The notes: generated by a model not told the origin, from the sequence alone. 59,655 nucleotides of DNA from Thermoplasmata archaeon (GCA_015063165.1 SUSZ01000010.1:1-59655), one strand, 5' to 3'. Numbered from the stretch's first letter, positions 1 through 8,623 are shown. Numbers and translations: made by a program.

Positions 1-2
1 CG

Positions 3-86
3 TGCATCGGAGGGAGCTGGAGACTGAACGAGGTCACGAAAGCACAGAGGGAGATCTTCGAGACATTCGGCATCAGGTTCCAATGA
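3..86 (+). CDS. 3' end of a truncated gene, possibly a transposase tail
   Basis: The reading frame is open from the left edge and stops at TGA 84-86, giving the last 27 residues of a protein that ends in ETFGIRFQ. The composition (KAQREIFETFG) resembles the C-terminal tail of DDE transposases such as IS1634 or IS4 types, where a short 'QREIFEALG'-like end is common. That is only an impression from a short tail, and the upstream sequence is needed to name it. Confidence 0.35.
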   Translation, partial: CIGGSWRLNEVTKAQREIFETFGIRFQ

Positions 87-126
87 GCATGACCTCCTTG
101 TTATCAATTCAATGCATAAGTGAGGA

Positions 127-981
127 TTAACTATCGGAAACAACCTGCGAGCAGGAAAAGAACGTCCTGAAACGGCTATGACAGCTGTGCATTGGCCTGA
201 AAAGGCATCGGTTCACCACATCAGGAACGAATCCTGAATCCAGAATTCCTGTCAGAACGGAAAGTACGTTGTCAGCGTTACACCTGATGTCGGCTTCGTC
301 CATAATGCCGGCGTCTCTGCGCTCGCACATGTGCCACGTATGGGTTGCGAGCATGAAAGTGCCCATGCCTTCGGCCATGAGGACATAATCCTCCGGCGGC
401 CTCTTCCCCTCGTGCATAGGCCAGAGGTATGCCGCTATGACATTTCCTGCCGCATCCCTGGACTTCGGCACAGGGTATTCTGTGATTCCATCGATGTCGA
501 AGGGCTCGCACTCCCCGAACGAGTACACGGAAGAATCCGCCCTGATCCCCAGCTGCGGAAGCGCCGACAACGCTGTCTCGTCGCGGACCATGTACGGAGC
601 GCGGAAGCAGACCGGCCTGGACACGTTGTCGGATACGGCATCGAACCCCTTCCGAAGTATGCTCTCCTTCTCCCCGGGATCGAAAGACAATCCCGTGCTG
701 GCCCCCGACATGTCCTCATGGTCATATCCGTGGAACCCGATGCGATGACCTGAAATGCACGAGCAGTCGATGGTCTCCGCAGTCCTGCCCTCGACGAAGA
801 ACGTAGCTTTCATCCCGGCATCGTCGAGGACGTCGAGAAGGATCCGGAGGCCCCTCTCCGCGGACGAGAAACGAGGGGCCGTTCCGGATCCCCTGTCGAG
901 GGACCCGGCGGCGGCCTGGCCGGGAACGGGGAAGTTCACGTCCCGGTCCAGGTCCACCGTGAAACGGAAGGTCTTTTTCAT
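127..981 (-). CDS. Polysaccharide deacetylase (NodB-homology) family protein
   Basis: This 284-residue protein has the NodB order of motifs: an acidic strand TVDLDRD (residues 8-14), the metal-binding HxxxH in FHGYDHED (H84, H88), the RxPY-type motif FRAPY (127-130) and a late catalytic-type histidine in THTWH. It should hydrolyse N- or O-acetyl groups from a glycan. No signal peptide is visible, so a cytoplasmic role is likely. ATG 981 overlaps the AMP phosphorylase stop by 4 nt (ATGA), which makes it the last gene of the AMP-pathway operon. The functional link is unclear and it may simply be co-transcribed. The stop is TAA. Confidence 0.82.
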   Translation of the reverse strand: MKKTFRFTVDLDRDVNFPVPGQAAAGSLDRGSGTAPRFSSAERGLRILLDVLDDAGMKATFFVEGRTAETIDCSCISGHRIGFHGYDHEDMSGASTGLSFDPGEKESILRKGFDAVSDNVSRPVCFRAPYMVRDETALSALPQLGIRADSSVYSFGECEPFDIDGITEYPVPKSRDAAGNVIAAYLWPMHEGKRPPEDYVLMAEGMGTFMLATHTWHMCERRDAGIMDEADIRCNADNVLSVLTGILDSGFVPDVVNRCLFRPMHSCHSRFRTFFSCSQVVSDS

Positions 982-2489
982 CTCACGTTCAAGGGGGAGA
1001 CCCTCTTGATGAGCATCCCCTCGATGTCCATGGGCTGGTATTTGACGGCCATCTCCTTCGCACGCTTGAGCTTGGCCTCGTTGTCGGCGTAGATGGTGAA
1101 CAGGACCTCGCCCTGCTCGACCCTCTGGCCCTTCTTCTTGGCGAAGAGAAGCCCGGCGCCCTTGTCGGAAGGGGCTCCTGCCGCCTTGGCTACGGCGACG
1201 ATCTCCTTGTTCTTGATCGCATGGACGTATCCGGACTTGGGCGAGCAGAACTCGAAGCTGAACTTTCCGGGCTTGAGGTCGTCCGACTTGAGGTCGGGAC
1301 GTCCGCCCTGGGCGACGACTATCTCCATGAACTTGCGGTAGGCGTCCCCGGACTCGAGCAGCTCCTTGGCCTTCGCGGATCCGTTGGGGATGCCCGCGAT
1401 CTCCAGTATTATGCCTGCGCAGTCGCAGGCCTTCTCGATGACCGCAGAGGGGTGCTTGTTGCCTTCGAGGATGCTGATGCACTCCCTCGCCTCGAGGTTG
1501 GGTCCGACAGCGTATCCGACGGGCTGGTCCGCGTAGGTGATGGCGCACTCGACATGCATGCCGATCTTGTCTCCGAGGTCCATCAGGTCCTTGGCGTACT
1601 GCCTGGCGACCTCGATGGTGGGCACCTTGGTCCCTGCTCCGGTGGGGATGTCGACCACAAGATGGGTGGCTCCCATGGCGAGCTTCTTGCTCATGATCGA
1701 AGCGAGCATCTGCGCCCTGGGATTGATCCCGAGCGGGTGCTCCACCTTGATGACTAGGTCGTCAACGGGAGCGAGGTTCATGGATCCTCCCCAGGAGAAC
1801 ACTCCCCCGACCTCCTGCGCGATCTCTTTCAGGGTCTCGGCGTCGATCTCGACGTTGCAGAAGGTCTCCACGAAGTCCGAGGTTCCGCAAGCGCTGCTGA
1901 TGGCACGAGAGGAGGTCTTGGGTATCATGATGCCTGCCGCCGCCACGATGGAGACCACGATGGGGGTGATCTTGTTACCAGGGACCCCTCCGAGGCTGTG
2001 GAAGTCGAACACGGGGCTCCTGTCGAACTTGATCATGTCCCCGGTCTCGGCCATCGCCATGGTGAAGTCCGCGATCTCGTCGATATCCATCCCGTTGATG
2101 TACAGGGCCGTGAGCCATGCGGATATCTCGATCTTGGTGAGCCTGTTCTCCAGGATGTCCTCGACGACAGCCTGGATCTCCTCCTTTTCGAGCTTCTCTC
2201 CGTCCATCTTCCTCCTTATGGAGCGGACGGAGTCGGGCTTGGCGGCGTACGTGACGCTGACGATCTCCCCGTCCTTGAGCCCGGCTTTGGCCATGACGGC
2301 GGAGGGGATGGCGATGAGCCCCTTCTCCATAATGGTATCCGACCTGCTGACCAAGAGCACGGTCGGCTTGGGGCCGGATATATTCACGCGGTCTCCTTCC
2401 TGGACGCCTATCTCTATGCAATCGTCATCGTGTATCAAGACCCCGGGTTCGGAGGAGTCCACATCAACTTCCTTGATCTTCAGCTTCAT
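978..2489 (-). CDS. deoA: AMP phosphorylase (thymidine phosphorylase superfamily)
   Basis: AMP phosphorylase converts AMP (or CMP/UMP) plus phosphate to the free base and ribose 1,5-bisphosphate, the first step of the archaeal nucleotide-salvage route to 3-phosphoglycerate. The 503-residue protein has the archaeal N-terminal extension domain (about 85 residues) before the phosphorylase core. The core shows HSLGGVPGNK, SACGTSDFVE, the GGSMNLAPVDD segment and ASIMSKK. ATG 2489 overlaps the RuBisCO stop by 4 nt; a longer N-terminal frame exists but is only a shadow of the RuBisCO gene. The order isomerase, RuBisCO, phosphorylase makes the assignment firm. A divergent paralogue lies at 42587-44146. 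Confidence 0.95.
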   Translation of the reverse strand: MKLKIKEVDVDSSEPGVLIHDDDCIEIGVQEGDRVNISGPKPTVLLVSRSDTIMEKGLIAIPSAVMAKAGLKDGEIVSVTYAAKPDSVRSIRRKMDGEKLEKEEIQAVVEDILENRLTKIEISAWLTALYINGMDIDEIADFTMAMAETGDMIKFDRSPVFDFHSLGGVPGNKITPIVVSIVAAAGIMIPKTSSRAISSACGTSDFVETFCNVEIDAETLKEIAQEVGGVFSWGGSMNLAPVDDLVIKVEHPLGINPRAQMLASIMSKKLAMGATHLVVDIPTGAGTKVPTIEVARQYAKDLMDLGDKIGMHVECAITYADQPVGYAVGPNLEARECISILEGNKHPSAVIEKACDCAGIILEIAGIPNGSAKAKELLESGDAYRKFMEIVVAQGGRPDLKSDDLKPGKFSFEFCSPKSGYVHAIKNKEIVAVAKAAGAPSDKGAGLLFAKKKGQRVEQGEVLFTIYADNEAKLKRAKEMAVKYQPMDIEGMLIKRVSPLNVR

Positions 2490-3721
2490 TTCGATCCCCA
2501 CTTGTCGAGCGCTATAGCGAGCGCCTTGTGGTCCTTGGCGTACTCGGCGACCGGTATTCCTGCGAAGGCAGCGTCCACCGCCTGGCTCATCCCCATCGCT
2601 CCGCACCTTACCCCGTTAGGATGTCCTGCGACTCCTCCTCCGGCCTGTATCTGCACGTTCATGCCTGCGCGGTCGACGATATCCTGGACGATTCCAGGAT
2701 AGACTCCTCCCGAACATACGGGCATGACAGTCTTGTAGGGAACGTCGTCTCCGAGACAGGCTTTCAGATTTCCGTCGTCGTGGGCGCCTGCAGACATCTT
2801 TCCCGCTCCGAGGGTGCCTATGTGGAGGGCGTCTCCTCCGCACATGCGGACCAGCTTGGTCAGCGGAAGCATGGCGACGCCGTGGAGCGGGTCCTTGGTG
2901 AACGCTCCGTGCATGGTCCTGTGGACGTGTATGGGCACCTTGATCGAGGGGTCCTCTGCGAGCGCCTGAACGGCTCCGAAGCCACAGGTTATGACGTCGA
3001 CCATGAGCTGCTTCGCTCCCCATCCCTGGACCTTCTCCGCGAGCTCGACGATCTTGTCGCCGCGGGTGCTAACGTTGATGGCGTGGACCATGAGGTGGCC
3101 CTCGTCCTTCAGCTTGTCCAGAGCCTCCGCGACTGCGACGGTCCTGGCCTCTATGGGGCAGAACGGCTGGTCCACGAGGGTCTCGTCGTCCTTGGAGTTG
3201 GTGAGCCCTCCGGCTCCCGCCTCGTAGACGTACTCCGCGGTCCTCTTGGGAGAGAGGCCGATCTTGGGCTTGACTATGGTCCCGACCAGGGGCTTCTCCG
3301 GGCGGTCGAGGATCTTCCTGAGCCCGTCCGCTCCGTACTTGGGCCCCTTGAACTGCGATGTTATGGATCTGGGGAACGTGACGTCCTCCAGCCTGACCCC
3401 CTTCAGGGATCCCAACCCGAACAGGTTCCCTGCGATGACGCTCAGGATCTGCGGAACGGATCCGACCTCGATGCTGAAGTCCTCTGCGGGGAACTCGACG
3501 GTGATAACATCGCCCTCGATGCGGGTGATCCTCGCTCCGAGAGTCTCGAATATTCCGCTGTCCAGAGTAGAAATGCCGGTCCATGTTCCGGTGGACTGCT
3601 CTGCGGCGATGGCCTCGGCCGCCTTCTCGATGGGAAGATCCGTGGTCACACGGTATTTGCAGACGACGTACTCGTCCGGGTCCTCGGGCTCGCCGAGGTG
3701 CAGGTAAGAATAGCTCTCCAT
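2486..3721 (-). CDS. rbcL: Form III ribulose-1,5-bisphosphate carboxylase (RuBisCO)
   Basis: This enzyme carboxylates ribulose 1,5-bisphosphate to two 3-phosphoglycerates, here as the last step of AMP salvage rather than a Calvin cycle (no phosphoribulokinase is visible). The 411 residues keep the catalytic set: KPK (151-153), the carbamylated lysine K177 with D179/E180 in SKDDE, HR (267-268), H300, loop-6 K308 in GAGKM, SGG (337-339) and GGG (361-363). The stretch before the carbamylated lysine is GGLTNS, unlike the usual GG[VL]D[FL] of the family. ATG 3721 starts 5 nt after the isomerase stop. Cognate partners lie on both sides. Confidence 0.95.
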   Translation of the reverse strand: MESYSYLHLGEPEDPDEYVVCKYRVTTDLPIEKAAEAIAAEQSTGTWTGISTLDSGIFETLGARITRIEGDVITVEFPAEDFSIEVGSVPQILSVIAGNLFGLGSLKGVRLEDVTFPRSITSQFKGPKYGADGLRKILDRPEKPLVGTIVKPKIGLSPKRTAEYVYEAGAGGLTNSKDDETLVDQPFCPIEARTVAVAEALDKLKDEGHLMVHAINVSTRGDKIVELAEKVQGWGAKQLMVDVITCGFGAVQALAEDPSIKVPIHVHRTMHGAFTKDPLHGVAMLPLTKLVRMCGGDALHIGTLGAGKMSAGAHDDGNLKACLGDDVPYKTVMPVCSGGVYPGIVQDIVDRAGMNVQIQAGGGVAGHPNGVRCGAMGMSQAVDAAFAGIPVAEYAKDHKALAIALDKWGSK

Positions 3722-3726
3722 TTGTT

Positions 3727-4653
3727 TCACTCCTTGGAAAACGCCGTTTCGCCGAGCTGCCCGGCCATGACGCCGTACACGGAGCCGGGAGATATCATTC
3801 CGATCTCCGTGATCAGCGCGTCTATGTACCTTCCAGGCGTGCTGTCGAAAACGGGATTGAAAACTTTCACTGAATCGGGAACCTCTCCAGGCTTGACGAC
3901 CTCGGAGATGTCCCTCTCCTCTATGACGACCATGTCCCCGAACAGGGTCATGGGCGAGAACTTGTAGGTCTCGGTGCAGACATAGAACGGAACCCTCCTC
4001 TCGTGAGCGGCGAGAGCCAGCTGGGAGGTCCCGATCTTGTTTATAAGAACGCCGTCGGATGTTATGGTGTCGGCTCCGACGAAGATCTTGTCTATCCTCT
4101 TCATCACGCTGCGGACGGCGCTGTCGATCACCAGGGTGACGTCTATGCCGTTGTTGGCGAGATCTGTGACCGTCAGGATCCCCTGCCTCCACGGACGGGA
4201 CTCGGTAGCGTAAACCTTGATGTCCTTGCCCTGGCGGTGAGCTTCCTTTATCACTCCCAGCGCTGCGCTGCTGTTGCAGTGTGTCAGGATCGTGTCACCG
4301 TCCTTTATTCTCTTGGCACCGATCTTCGCGATGGTTTCCACGGCCTTCGAGGACGCTTCGACGAACCTGTCGGCGTTCTCGGAGACCTTTTCAATAGCCT
4401 CCTCGAGGGAACCGCAGTCTGAAACCCCTTTGACCGCGGCGTGGACTCCATTCCACAGGGAGACCGCCGTCGGCCTCGAGGCGACCAGCGTGTCGACAGC
4501 CATGTCGAGATCGACCAGGAAGCCTTCGAGACTCTTTCCTTCGTAAGTCCTTGCGAAATCGCCTATCGCGGAAGCCCCGGCGCGCGCGATGCGGCCTGCG
4601 CCGCGGATGCTCATGTCGGTGATCTTCCGAGCAGTGTCGTCAACTACGCTCAT
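3727..4653 (-). CDS. e2b2: Ribose-1,5-bisphosphate isomerase
   Basis: The enzyme interconverts ribose 1,5-bisphosphate and ribulose 1,5-bisphosphate, feeding RuBisCO. It belongs to the eIF2B alpha/beta/delta-like family. At 308 residues it keeps the expected catalytic cysteine (C126 in LTHCNSSA) and aspartate (D195 in VGADT), which separate it from eIF2B-like regulatory proteins and match the R15P isomerases. It is the first gene of the operon e2b2-rbcL-deoA-deacetylase. ATG 4653 is preceded by GTTGGAGGTAATCC on the plus strand with no good SD for the minus strand. The stop is TGA. Confidence 0.94.
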   Translation of the reverse strand: MSVVDDTARKITDMSIRGAGRIARAGASAIGDFARTYEGKSLEGFLVDLDMAVDTLVASRPTAVSLWNGVHAAVKGVSDCGSLEEAIEKVSENADRFVEASSKAVETIAKIGAKRIKDGDTILTHCNSSAALGVIKEAHRQGKDIKVYATESRPWRQGILTVTDLANNGIDVTLVIDSAVRSVMKRIDKIFVGADTITSDGVLINKIGTSQLALAAHERRVPFYVCTETYKFSPMTLFGDMVVIEERDISEVVKPGEVPDSVKVFNPVFDSTPGRYIDALITEIGMISPGSVYGVMAGQLGETAFSKE

Positions 4654-4695
4654 CGTTGGAGGTAATCCATTAGCACATTAAAAAGTAAGTGAAAA

Positions 4696-4710
4696 GGGGC
4701 ATGAAGCCCC
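4696..4710 (-). terminator. GGGGC/GCCCC hairpin with T-run, 3' of the membrane protein gene
   Basis: On the minus strand a 5-bp GGGGC stem with a 5-nt TTCAT loop is followed by TTTTC. It lies 57-71 nt after the stop of the gene at 4767-5381 and before the e2b2 start, where a terminator is expected. Confidence 0.55.
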
Positions 4711-4721
4711 ATAAAAGTGTT

Positions 4722-4736
4722 TGGTAAAAGGTTTGT
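4722..4736 (-). repeat. 15-nt element shared with the uS2 3' region
   Basis: The minus-strand sequence ACAAACCTTTTACCA occurs here and again at 33026-33040. In both cases it lies just after a minus-strand gene and before a terminator-like hairpin. It is probably a 3'-UTR element or U-rich termination signal. Confidence 0.45.
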
Positions 4737-4766
4737 TCAATGTCACTCGAATCAGCTTCGGGACGC

Positions 4767-5381
4767 TTACATGTTCATCTCTCTCTTGACATCGGAGTCG
4801 AAGAGGAGGAGGAGCATGAAGACATCGATTATGAAGCTGGCTATGGGCAGGATGACGGTGGACAGGAGGGTCCAGTCGAAGGCGACACCAGCGGTGAAGA
4901 TACCGATGATGGCGAGGATGTCGAGGACCGCGGAGATGGCGAACAGGACCACAAGGATAATCCAGATGATCTTGTCCCCAGTGTCCTGCTTTCCGTCGTT
5001 GATCCTTCCAGCGATAAACAGGATGATGAGACCGATGATGATCGAGACAGCAAGTGCAACGATAGCTGCAAGGGCCCCCTCAGTCTCGATCGCGTTCCAG
5101 AGGTTGAAGACTGCGATGATGATCTCAGACAGTCCAGCAAGCCTGACGAAGTATGCGAGGATATCGATCTTTTTGGGAACTCCGCCGTTCTTGACGGAAA
5201 TTCCGAATCTCAGATACAGTGCTGCCATTATGATAGGACCGATGCAGGCGACCACAGCGGAAACAACTATGTCCCCTGCGGTGAGAGCAGTGACGAGGGC
5301 AACCAATCCCACAATGAGATTGATAGCTCCCAGCACCATCAGTGCTATTCCTGCCGTTCTATTCTCTTTAAAGAATGACAT
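4767..5381 (-). CDS. Multi-pass membrane protein of unknown function
   Basis: The 204-residue protein is almost entirely hydrophobic, with about six predicted transmembrane helices (roughly residues 10-33, 37-57, 72-95, 104-124, 138-165 and 172-194). Short charged loops contain KKID and NDGKQDTGDK, and the tail is charged (SDVKREMNM). No catalytic motif is seen. It is a single-gene unit: a TATA-like TTTATAATTG lies about 25 nt upstream of ATG 5381, and a hairpin terminator follows. Similarly small, glycine- and isoleucine-rich membrane proteins occur at 37224-38198, but I cannot show homology by eye. Confidence 0.75.
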   Translation of the reverse strand: MSFFKENRTAGIALMVLGAINLIVGLVALVTALTAGDIVVSAVVACIGPIIMAALYLRFGISVKNGGVPKKIDILAYFVRLAGLSEIIIAVFNLWNAIETEGALAAIVALAVSIIIGLIILFIAGRINDGKQDTGDKIIWIILVVLFAISAVLDILAIIGIFTAGVAFDWTLLSTVILPIASFIIDVFMLLLLFDSDVKREMNM

Positions 5382-5402
5382 ACTACCGATTACTACTAAG
5401 GA

Positions 5403-5413
5403 GTTTATAATTG
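5403..5413 (-). promoter_or_regulatory. TATA box of the 4767-5381 membrane protein
   Basis: The plus strand reads GTTTATAATTG (minus CAATTATAAAC), centred about 27 nt before ATG 5381, a spacing that fits leaderless archaeal transcription. Confidence 0.5.
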
Positions 5414-5534
5414 TAGCGTTTCCGATTGATGATTTAGTCGAAAAGTTAGCCTTATTTTCAGCTTAAAAACATCAAATTGGCATGATTTGGGCATGGTTGT
5501 GGGGATATGCACATTAACGGACACGTAGAATGAT

Positions 5535-6038
5535 TTACCGCATAGCCAACTCCAAAACTTCCGACACTATCCTGCGAGCCTCGTCCAAACCCTTGGAAAC
5601 GTACGTGGCGGCGACAAGAGCTTCGAAGGCGTCCGCACGCATCTTGACCTGAACGTCCTTCCTGCCGTCCTTGATCTGAACCTTCCCTACCCTCATAGCT
5701 CCATCTATATCGAGGCCGTAGGCGACTATACGGTCGGACAGCTTCTCGTTATCGACGTACTCCTGCTTGAAGTCCGTCATATGCCCCTCGGCGAGTTCAG
5801 TATTGGAGTAGACATGATCGCAGACGATCATCTCGAGTATCGCATCGCCGAGGAATTCAAGACGCTCGTACGACGGGGCGCGCTCGGGCACGGCCTTCGC
5901 CTTCGCCTCGTTCGTGTAGCTGTCATGCGTCAACGCGGCGCAGAACAACTCGAGATGGGCTTCGCTCAACCTTCTGTATCCGAAGGGAGGTTTAGCTAGA
6001 AACTCGCGAACGGTCATCTCGAACTTCGTTTCGGGCAT
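5535..6038 (-). CDS. rnc: Ribonuclease III, catalytic domain only
   Basis: The 167-residue protein matches the RNase III endonuclease domain and would cut double-stranded RNA. The signature ERLEFLGDAILE (residues 58-69) supplies E58, E61 and D65, and ADAFEAL supplies D136 and E139, so the catalytic acids are complete. There is no C-terminal dsRNA-binding domain, so it resembles Mini-III-type enzymes in architecture. RNase III is uncommon in archaea. It is divergent from the Cys-rich gene at 6106, and a shared TATA-like stretch (about 6072-6085) may serve both. The minus-strand GAGAGGAAG lies about 11 nt before ATG 6038. Confidence 0.9.
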   Translation of the reverse strand: MPETKFEMTVREFLAKPPFGYRRLSEAHLELFCAALTHDSYTNEAKAKAVPERAPSYERLEFLGDAILEMIVCDHVYSNTELAEGHMTDFKQEYVDNEKLSDRIVAYGLDIDGAMRVGKVQIKDGRKDVQVKMRADAFEALVAATYVSKGLDEARRIVSEVLELAMR

Positions 6039-6071
6039 GGAAATCGACGCTTCCTCTCGGGAAACAAGTAA

Positions 6072-6085
6072 ACCATTTTATTATT
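6072..6085. promoter_or_regulatory. Shared AT-rich divergent promoter (rnc / Cys-rich gene)
   Basis: The sequence CCATTTTATTATT lies about 25 nt before the plus-strand ATG 6106 and about 35-45 nt before the minus-strand ATG 6038. It reads as a TATA box in both directions (AATAATAAAATGG on the minus strand), the only one between the two genes. Confidence 0.5.
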
Positions 6086-6105
6086 GCGTTCCCGATGCGT
6101 GTGTC

Positions 6106-7614
6106 ATGGCAGGGAAGAAACGCGTGAGAATGAGAGGAGTGAAACACACTTCGAAAAGGCTCGAAGACGACCTTCTCGACCGCTCCAAACAGTTGGCCGA
6201 AAACCCCGGCCTGATAAGACCCGCATGTGCAGGGAACTGCAGGAAATGCGCTTTCGACAAGAGCTTCAAAAGCATTGACGGGCTCAGAAAGATAATCGAC
6301 AACCCGGAAGCCCTCATCAAGGAGGCGTCCAGGTTCGGAGGGGACGACCTGGTCCGCGCATACGCAGGGACGGTGTCCCTCTCCGCGGCGGGATCCATCC
6401 CTCTGCTGGCTTCAGCGAAGCTTCCCGGCGGAGAGACCATCTCCTACGCCGTCAGAGGAACCGTGAAGGCCGACAAGCTGATCGGATGCCAGTACTTCGA
6501 CGACCCGAAGCTGAGGATGTTCCTCTACAACGACATGATCAAGAAGAACAAGCTGCACCTGTACTCGTTCGGCGACGACGTGGTGTGCTCGGACAAGCCC
6601 AACATGCCCGAGGAGTACCTCGAGGACACGTTCTGGGAGTCCCCTTACGAGTTCCCCAACGACGGATTCTCCTGCGGCCACGACGCGTCTGCCGTTCTGG
6701 AGATCAATATCAAATCCCTCGGCACCACCATCAGCATCTGCGAGAACTGCGCCAAGAGCGTCTCGTCCCTGGCCTATATCGTCTCCAGGCTGTCCGCCGT
6801 GGACCCGCTCGACGACATGGATGTCCGCGTGAGGCACAAGTACCACGCCCCCGGGGAAAAGGACTACGAGTCCATCACCGGAGACGTCCTGAAGAAGTAC
6901 ATGGTCGGAGCCCTTACCGACTCGTCTCTCATCGCATCCGTCAAGAGGTCAAAGATGGGAGACCTGAAGGACAGCGACGTCTCGGCTTACGTCATCGGAT
7001 CCAAGAACTACGGCGACAACCTCGACGAGTTCCTCTCCGCGCTTTCCGGAGACGACCACGAGATGGACGCCCTGAAGAAGTTCCTCGAGTCCAACCCCAG
7101 GGCGATAGTCGTCAAGAACGGAAAGGTCTCCGAGGCCCTAAACGCCCTCTGGGAGAACGATTGGAAGGGCATCATCGCGGCGCACACCGACATGGCCACC
7201 GCCGAGTCCATGGGAGACGTCTCCAAGAATCAGCCCCTGCCCACCCTCATAGCGGCCTATGACAAGTTCAAGACCGCCGGAGTGAGCGCCACCCTGCCCG
7301 AGTTCAAGAAGCCTGGACCGGTGACCGCGACTGCGGACAGGCTAGCCAAGGCCTACAAGGCCGGAGGAGCAGAGCTTCTCAAGGAGTCCATCGAGACCAA
7401 GGGCCTGAAGAACGGAAAGATCCGCACCGTGGAGGCATCCTTCATGATGGCCTGCGGAATAGCGGAGATCCCGTTCAAGCTGACGCCTTCGGAGAAGGAC
7501 CTCGCAGACTACCTGAAGCCTTTCGCCAAGAACCTGATAGATGCGGACGGAACCCGTTACGCCGATGCGATGAACACCTATCTCATCGCGAGCGCGTCGG
7601 GCGAGAGGGTCTGA
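6106..7614 (+). CDS. Conserved-looking Cys-rich protein of unknown function
   Basis: I do not recognise this 502-residue protein. The basic N-terminus is followed by a CxxxCxxC cluster (C41, C45, C48). Further cysteines occur at C128, C161, C190 (in a CGH) and C212/C215 (CENC), suggesting one Zn site or Fe-S cluster per group in the first 220 residues. The second half is cysteine-poor and helical, rich in Lys and Asp. The frame is open from 6037, but ATG 6106 fits the TATA box at about 6075-6085 as a leaderless start. Its 3' end overlaps the convergent taw2 gene by 32 nt. The shared promoter region with RNase III is the only contextual clue. Confidence 0.8.
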   Translation: MAGKKRVRMRGVKHTSKRLEDDLLDRSKQLAENPGLIRPACAGNCRKCAFDKSFKSIDGLRKIIDNPEALIKEASRFGGDDLVRAYAGTVSLSAAGSIPLLASAKLPGGETISYAVRGTVKADKLIGCQYFDDPKLRMFLYNDMIKKNKLHLYSFGDDVVCSDKPNMPEEYLEDTFWESPYEFPNDGFSCGHDASAVLEINIKSLGTTISICENCAKSVSSLAYIVSRLSAVDPLDDMDVRVRHKYHAPGEKDYESITGDVLKKYMVGALTDSSLIASVKRSKMGDLKDSDVSAYVIGSKNYGDNLDEFLSALSGDDHEMDALKKFLESNPRAIVVKNGKVSEALNALWENDWKGIIAAHTDMATAESMGDVSKNQPLPTLIAAYDKFKTAGVSATLPEFKKPGPVTATADRLAKAYKAGGAELLKESIETKGLKNGKIRTVEASFMMACGIAEIPFKLTPSEKDLADYLKPFAKNLIDADGTRYADAMNTYLIASASGERV

Positions 7615-8623
7615 CCCTCACGTCTGCGACATAATGGGAGACTGACGGGGCGAAGGACTTCACCTCACGGATGGAGAGCACCTCGTACCCGTCCTCCCCG
7701 CAAGCTTCGTCGAAGATCTTCTTCACACGCTCGTCGCGCTCGTTCACGTAGAACGTGTCATGATAGTGTATTATGCCGTTGGGCTTCAGCATCCTCAGAG
7801 CCGTCGGAAGGAACTCCGAGGTCGTCTGTACGTAACCCATGAGGATGCGGTCGGCGAAGCTCCTTCCTGGGATGTCCCTGTTGTCCCCGAGGATAGGGAT
7901 GACTATACCCGAAAGGCCATTGTCCTTGACGTTCCTGATGAGGAATTCATAGGATTCGGGGTTCTTCTCGCAAGCGAACACCCTCCTGGCTCCGGAAAAC
8001 TTCGCCAGAGGAAGGGTGAAGTAGCCGATTCCGGCGAACATGTCCACTACGGTCTCCCCCATGCAGTCCAGCTTCCTCATCCTCATGCGCTCGTCTGTGT
8101 TCCCGGAAGCGAACATTACCTTGGTCACGTCGAAACGATAGCGGATCCCGTTCTCCAAACGTACCGATTCAGTGTCCGTTCCGTAGAGGACCTCCATGCT
8201 GGGCTGCCTGAACTCGCCCGATACACCTCTGACATCGGCACAGACCGATTTGGCTCCAAGGACCTCGGCGTACGCGCGGCCGATCTCCTCCCTGCGAGAC
8301 CAGCATTCCTGGCTGAGACGCAGGATCACCACGTCCCCTACCGTCTCCCACCTGTCCGGGACCATGTCGGCCAGCTCGTCTCCGAGGATCGCGCGTATGC
8401 GTTCCTGAGGAGGCCTGCGGTCCAAGGTGTGGGCATCGCCTTCCACAAGCTCCAGGGAAGACACTGGCTCCTCGTCGAGGTGTTCCGGCAGTATCGGCAC
8501 GTAGCGGTAGCCCTCGTCCTTCCCTATCTTCGCATGGATGTCCACGAACCCCTTGACCATCAGCTCGCGGATCATCGGCCCTGCCTCCTCGGACCTTATC
8601 TTGGCGAAAGTCACCCTCTTCAC
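7583..8623 (-). CDS. taw2: Wyosine pathway aminocarboxypropyltransferase Taw2 (Trm5/TYW2 family)
   Basis: This 346-residue class I Rossmann enzyme would transfer the 3-amino-3-carboxypropyl group of SAM to 4-demethylwyosine at G37 of tRNA-Phe. Motif I is VVDMFAGIGYF (192-202). The segment DRILMGYVQTT (259-268) with the following IHYHD matches Taw2/TYW2 rather than Trm5, which has an NPP-type motif there. The start is GTG 8623, overlapping the upstream stop as GTGA; no ATG fits. It is the last gene of the run that begins with tfs, and it overlaps the convergent gene 6106-7614 by 32 nt. Trm5 is the alternative. Confidence 0.8.
   Translation of the reverse strand: MKRVTFAKIRSEEAGPMIRELMVKGFVDIHAKIGKDEGYRYVPILPEHLDEEPVSSLELVEGDAHTLDRRPPQERIRAILGDELADMVPDRWETVGDVVILRLSQECWSRREEIGRAYAEVLGAKSVCADVRGVSGEFRQPSMEVLYGTDTESVRLENGIRYRFDVTKVMFASGNTDERMRMRKLDCMGETVVDMFAGIGYFTLPLAKFSGARRVFACEKNPESYEFLIRNVKDNGLSGIVIPILGDNRDIPGRSFADRILMGYVQTTSEFLPTALRMLKPNGIIHYHDTFYVNERDERVKKIFDEACGEDGYEVLSIREVKSFAPSVSHYVADVRVRPSRPTRSR

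Noticed and set aside
2490-2606. N-terminal extension of AMP phosphorylase in the long open frame
   Set aside because: It is antisense-frame sequence of RuBisCO; ATG 2489 gives the canonical start and an ATGA overlap.
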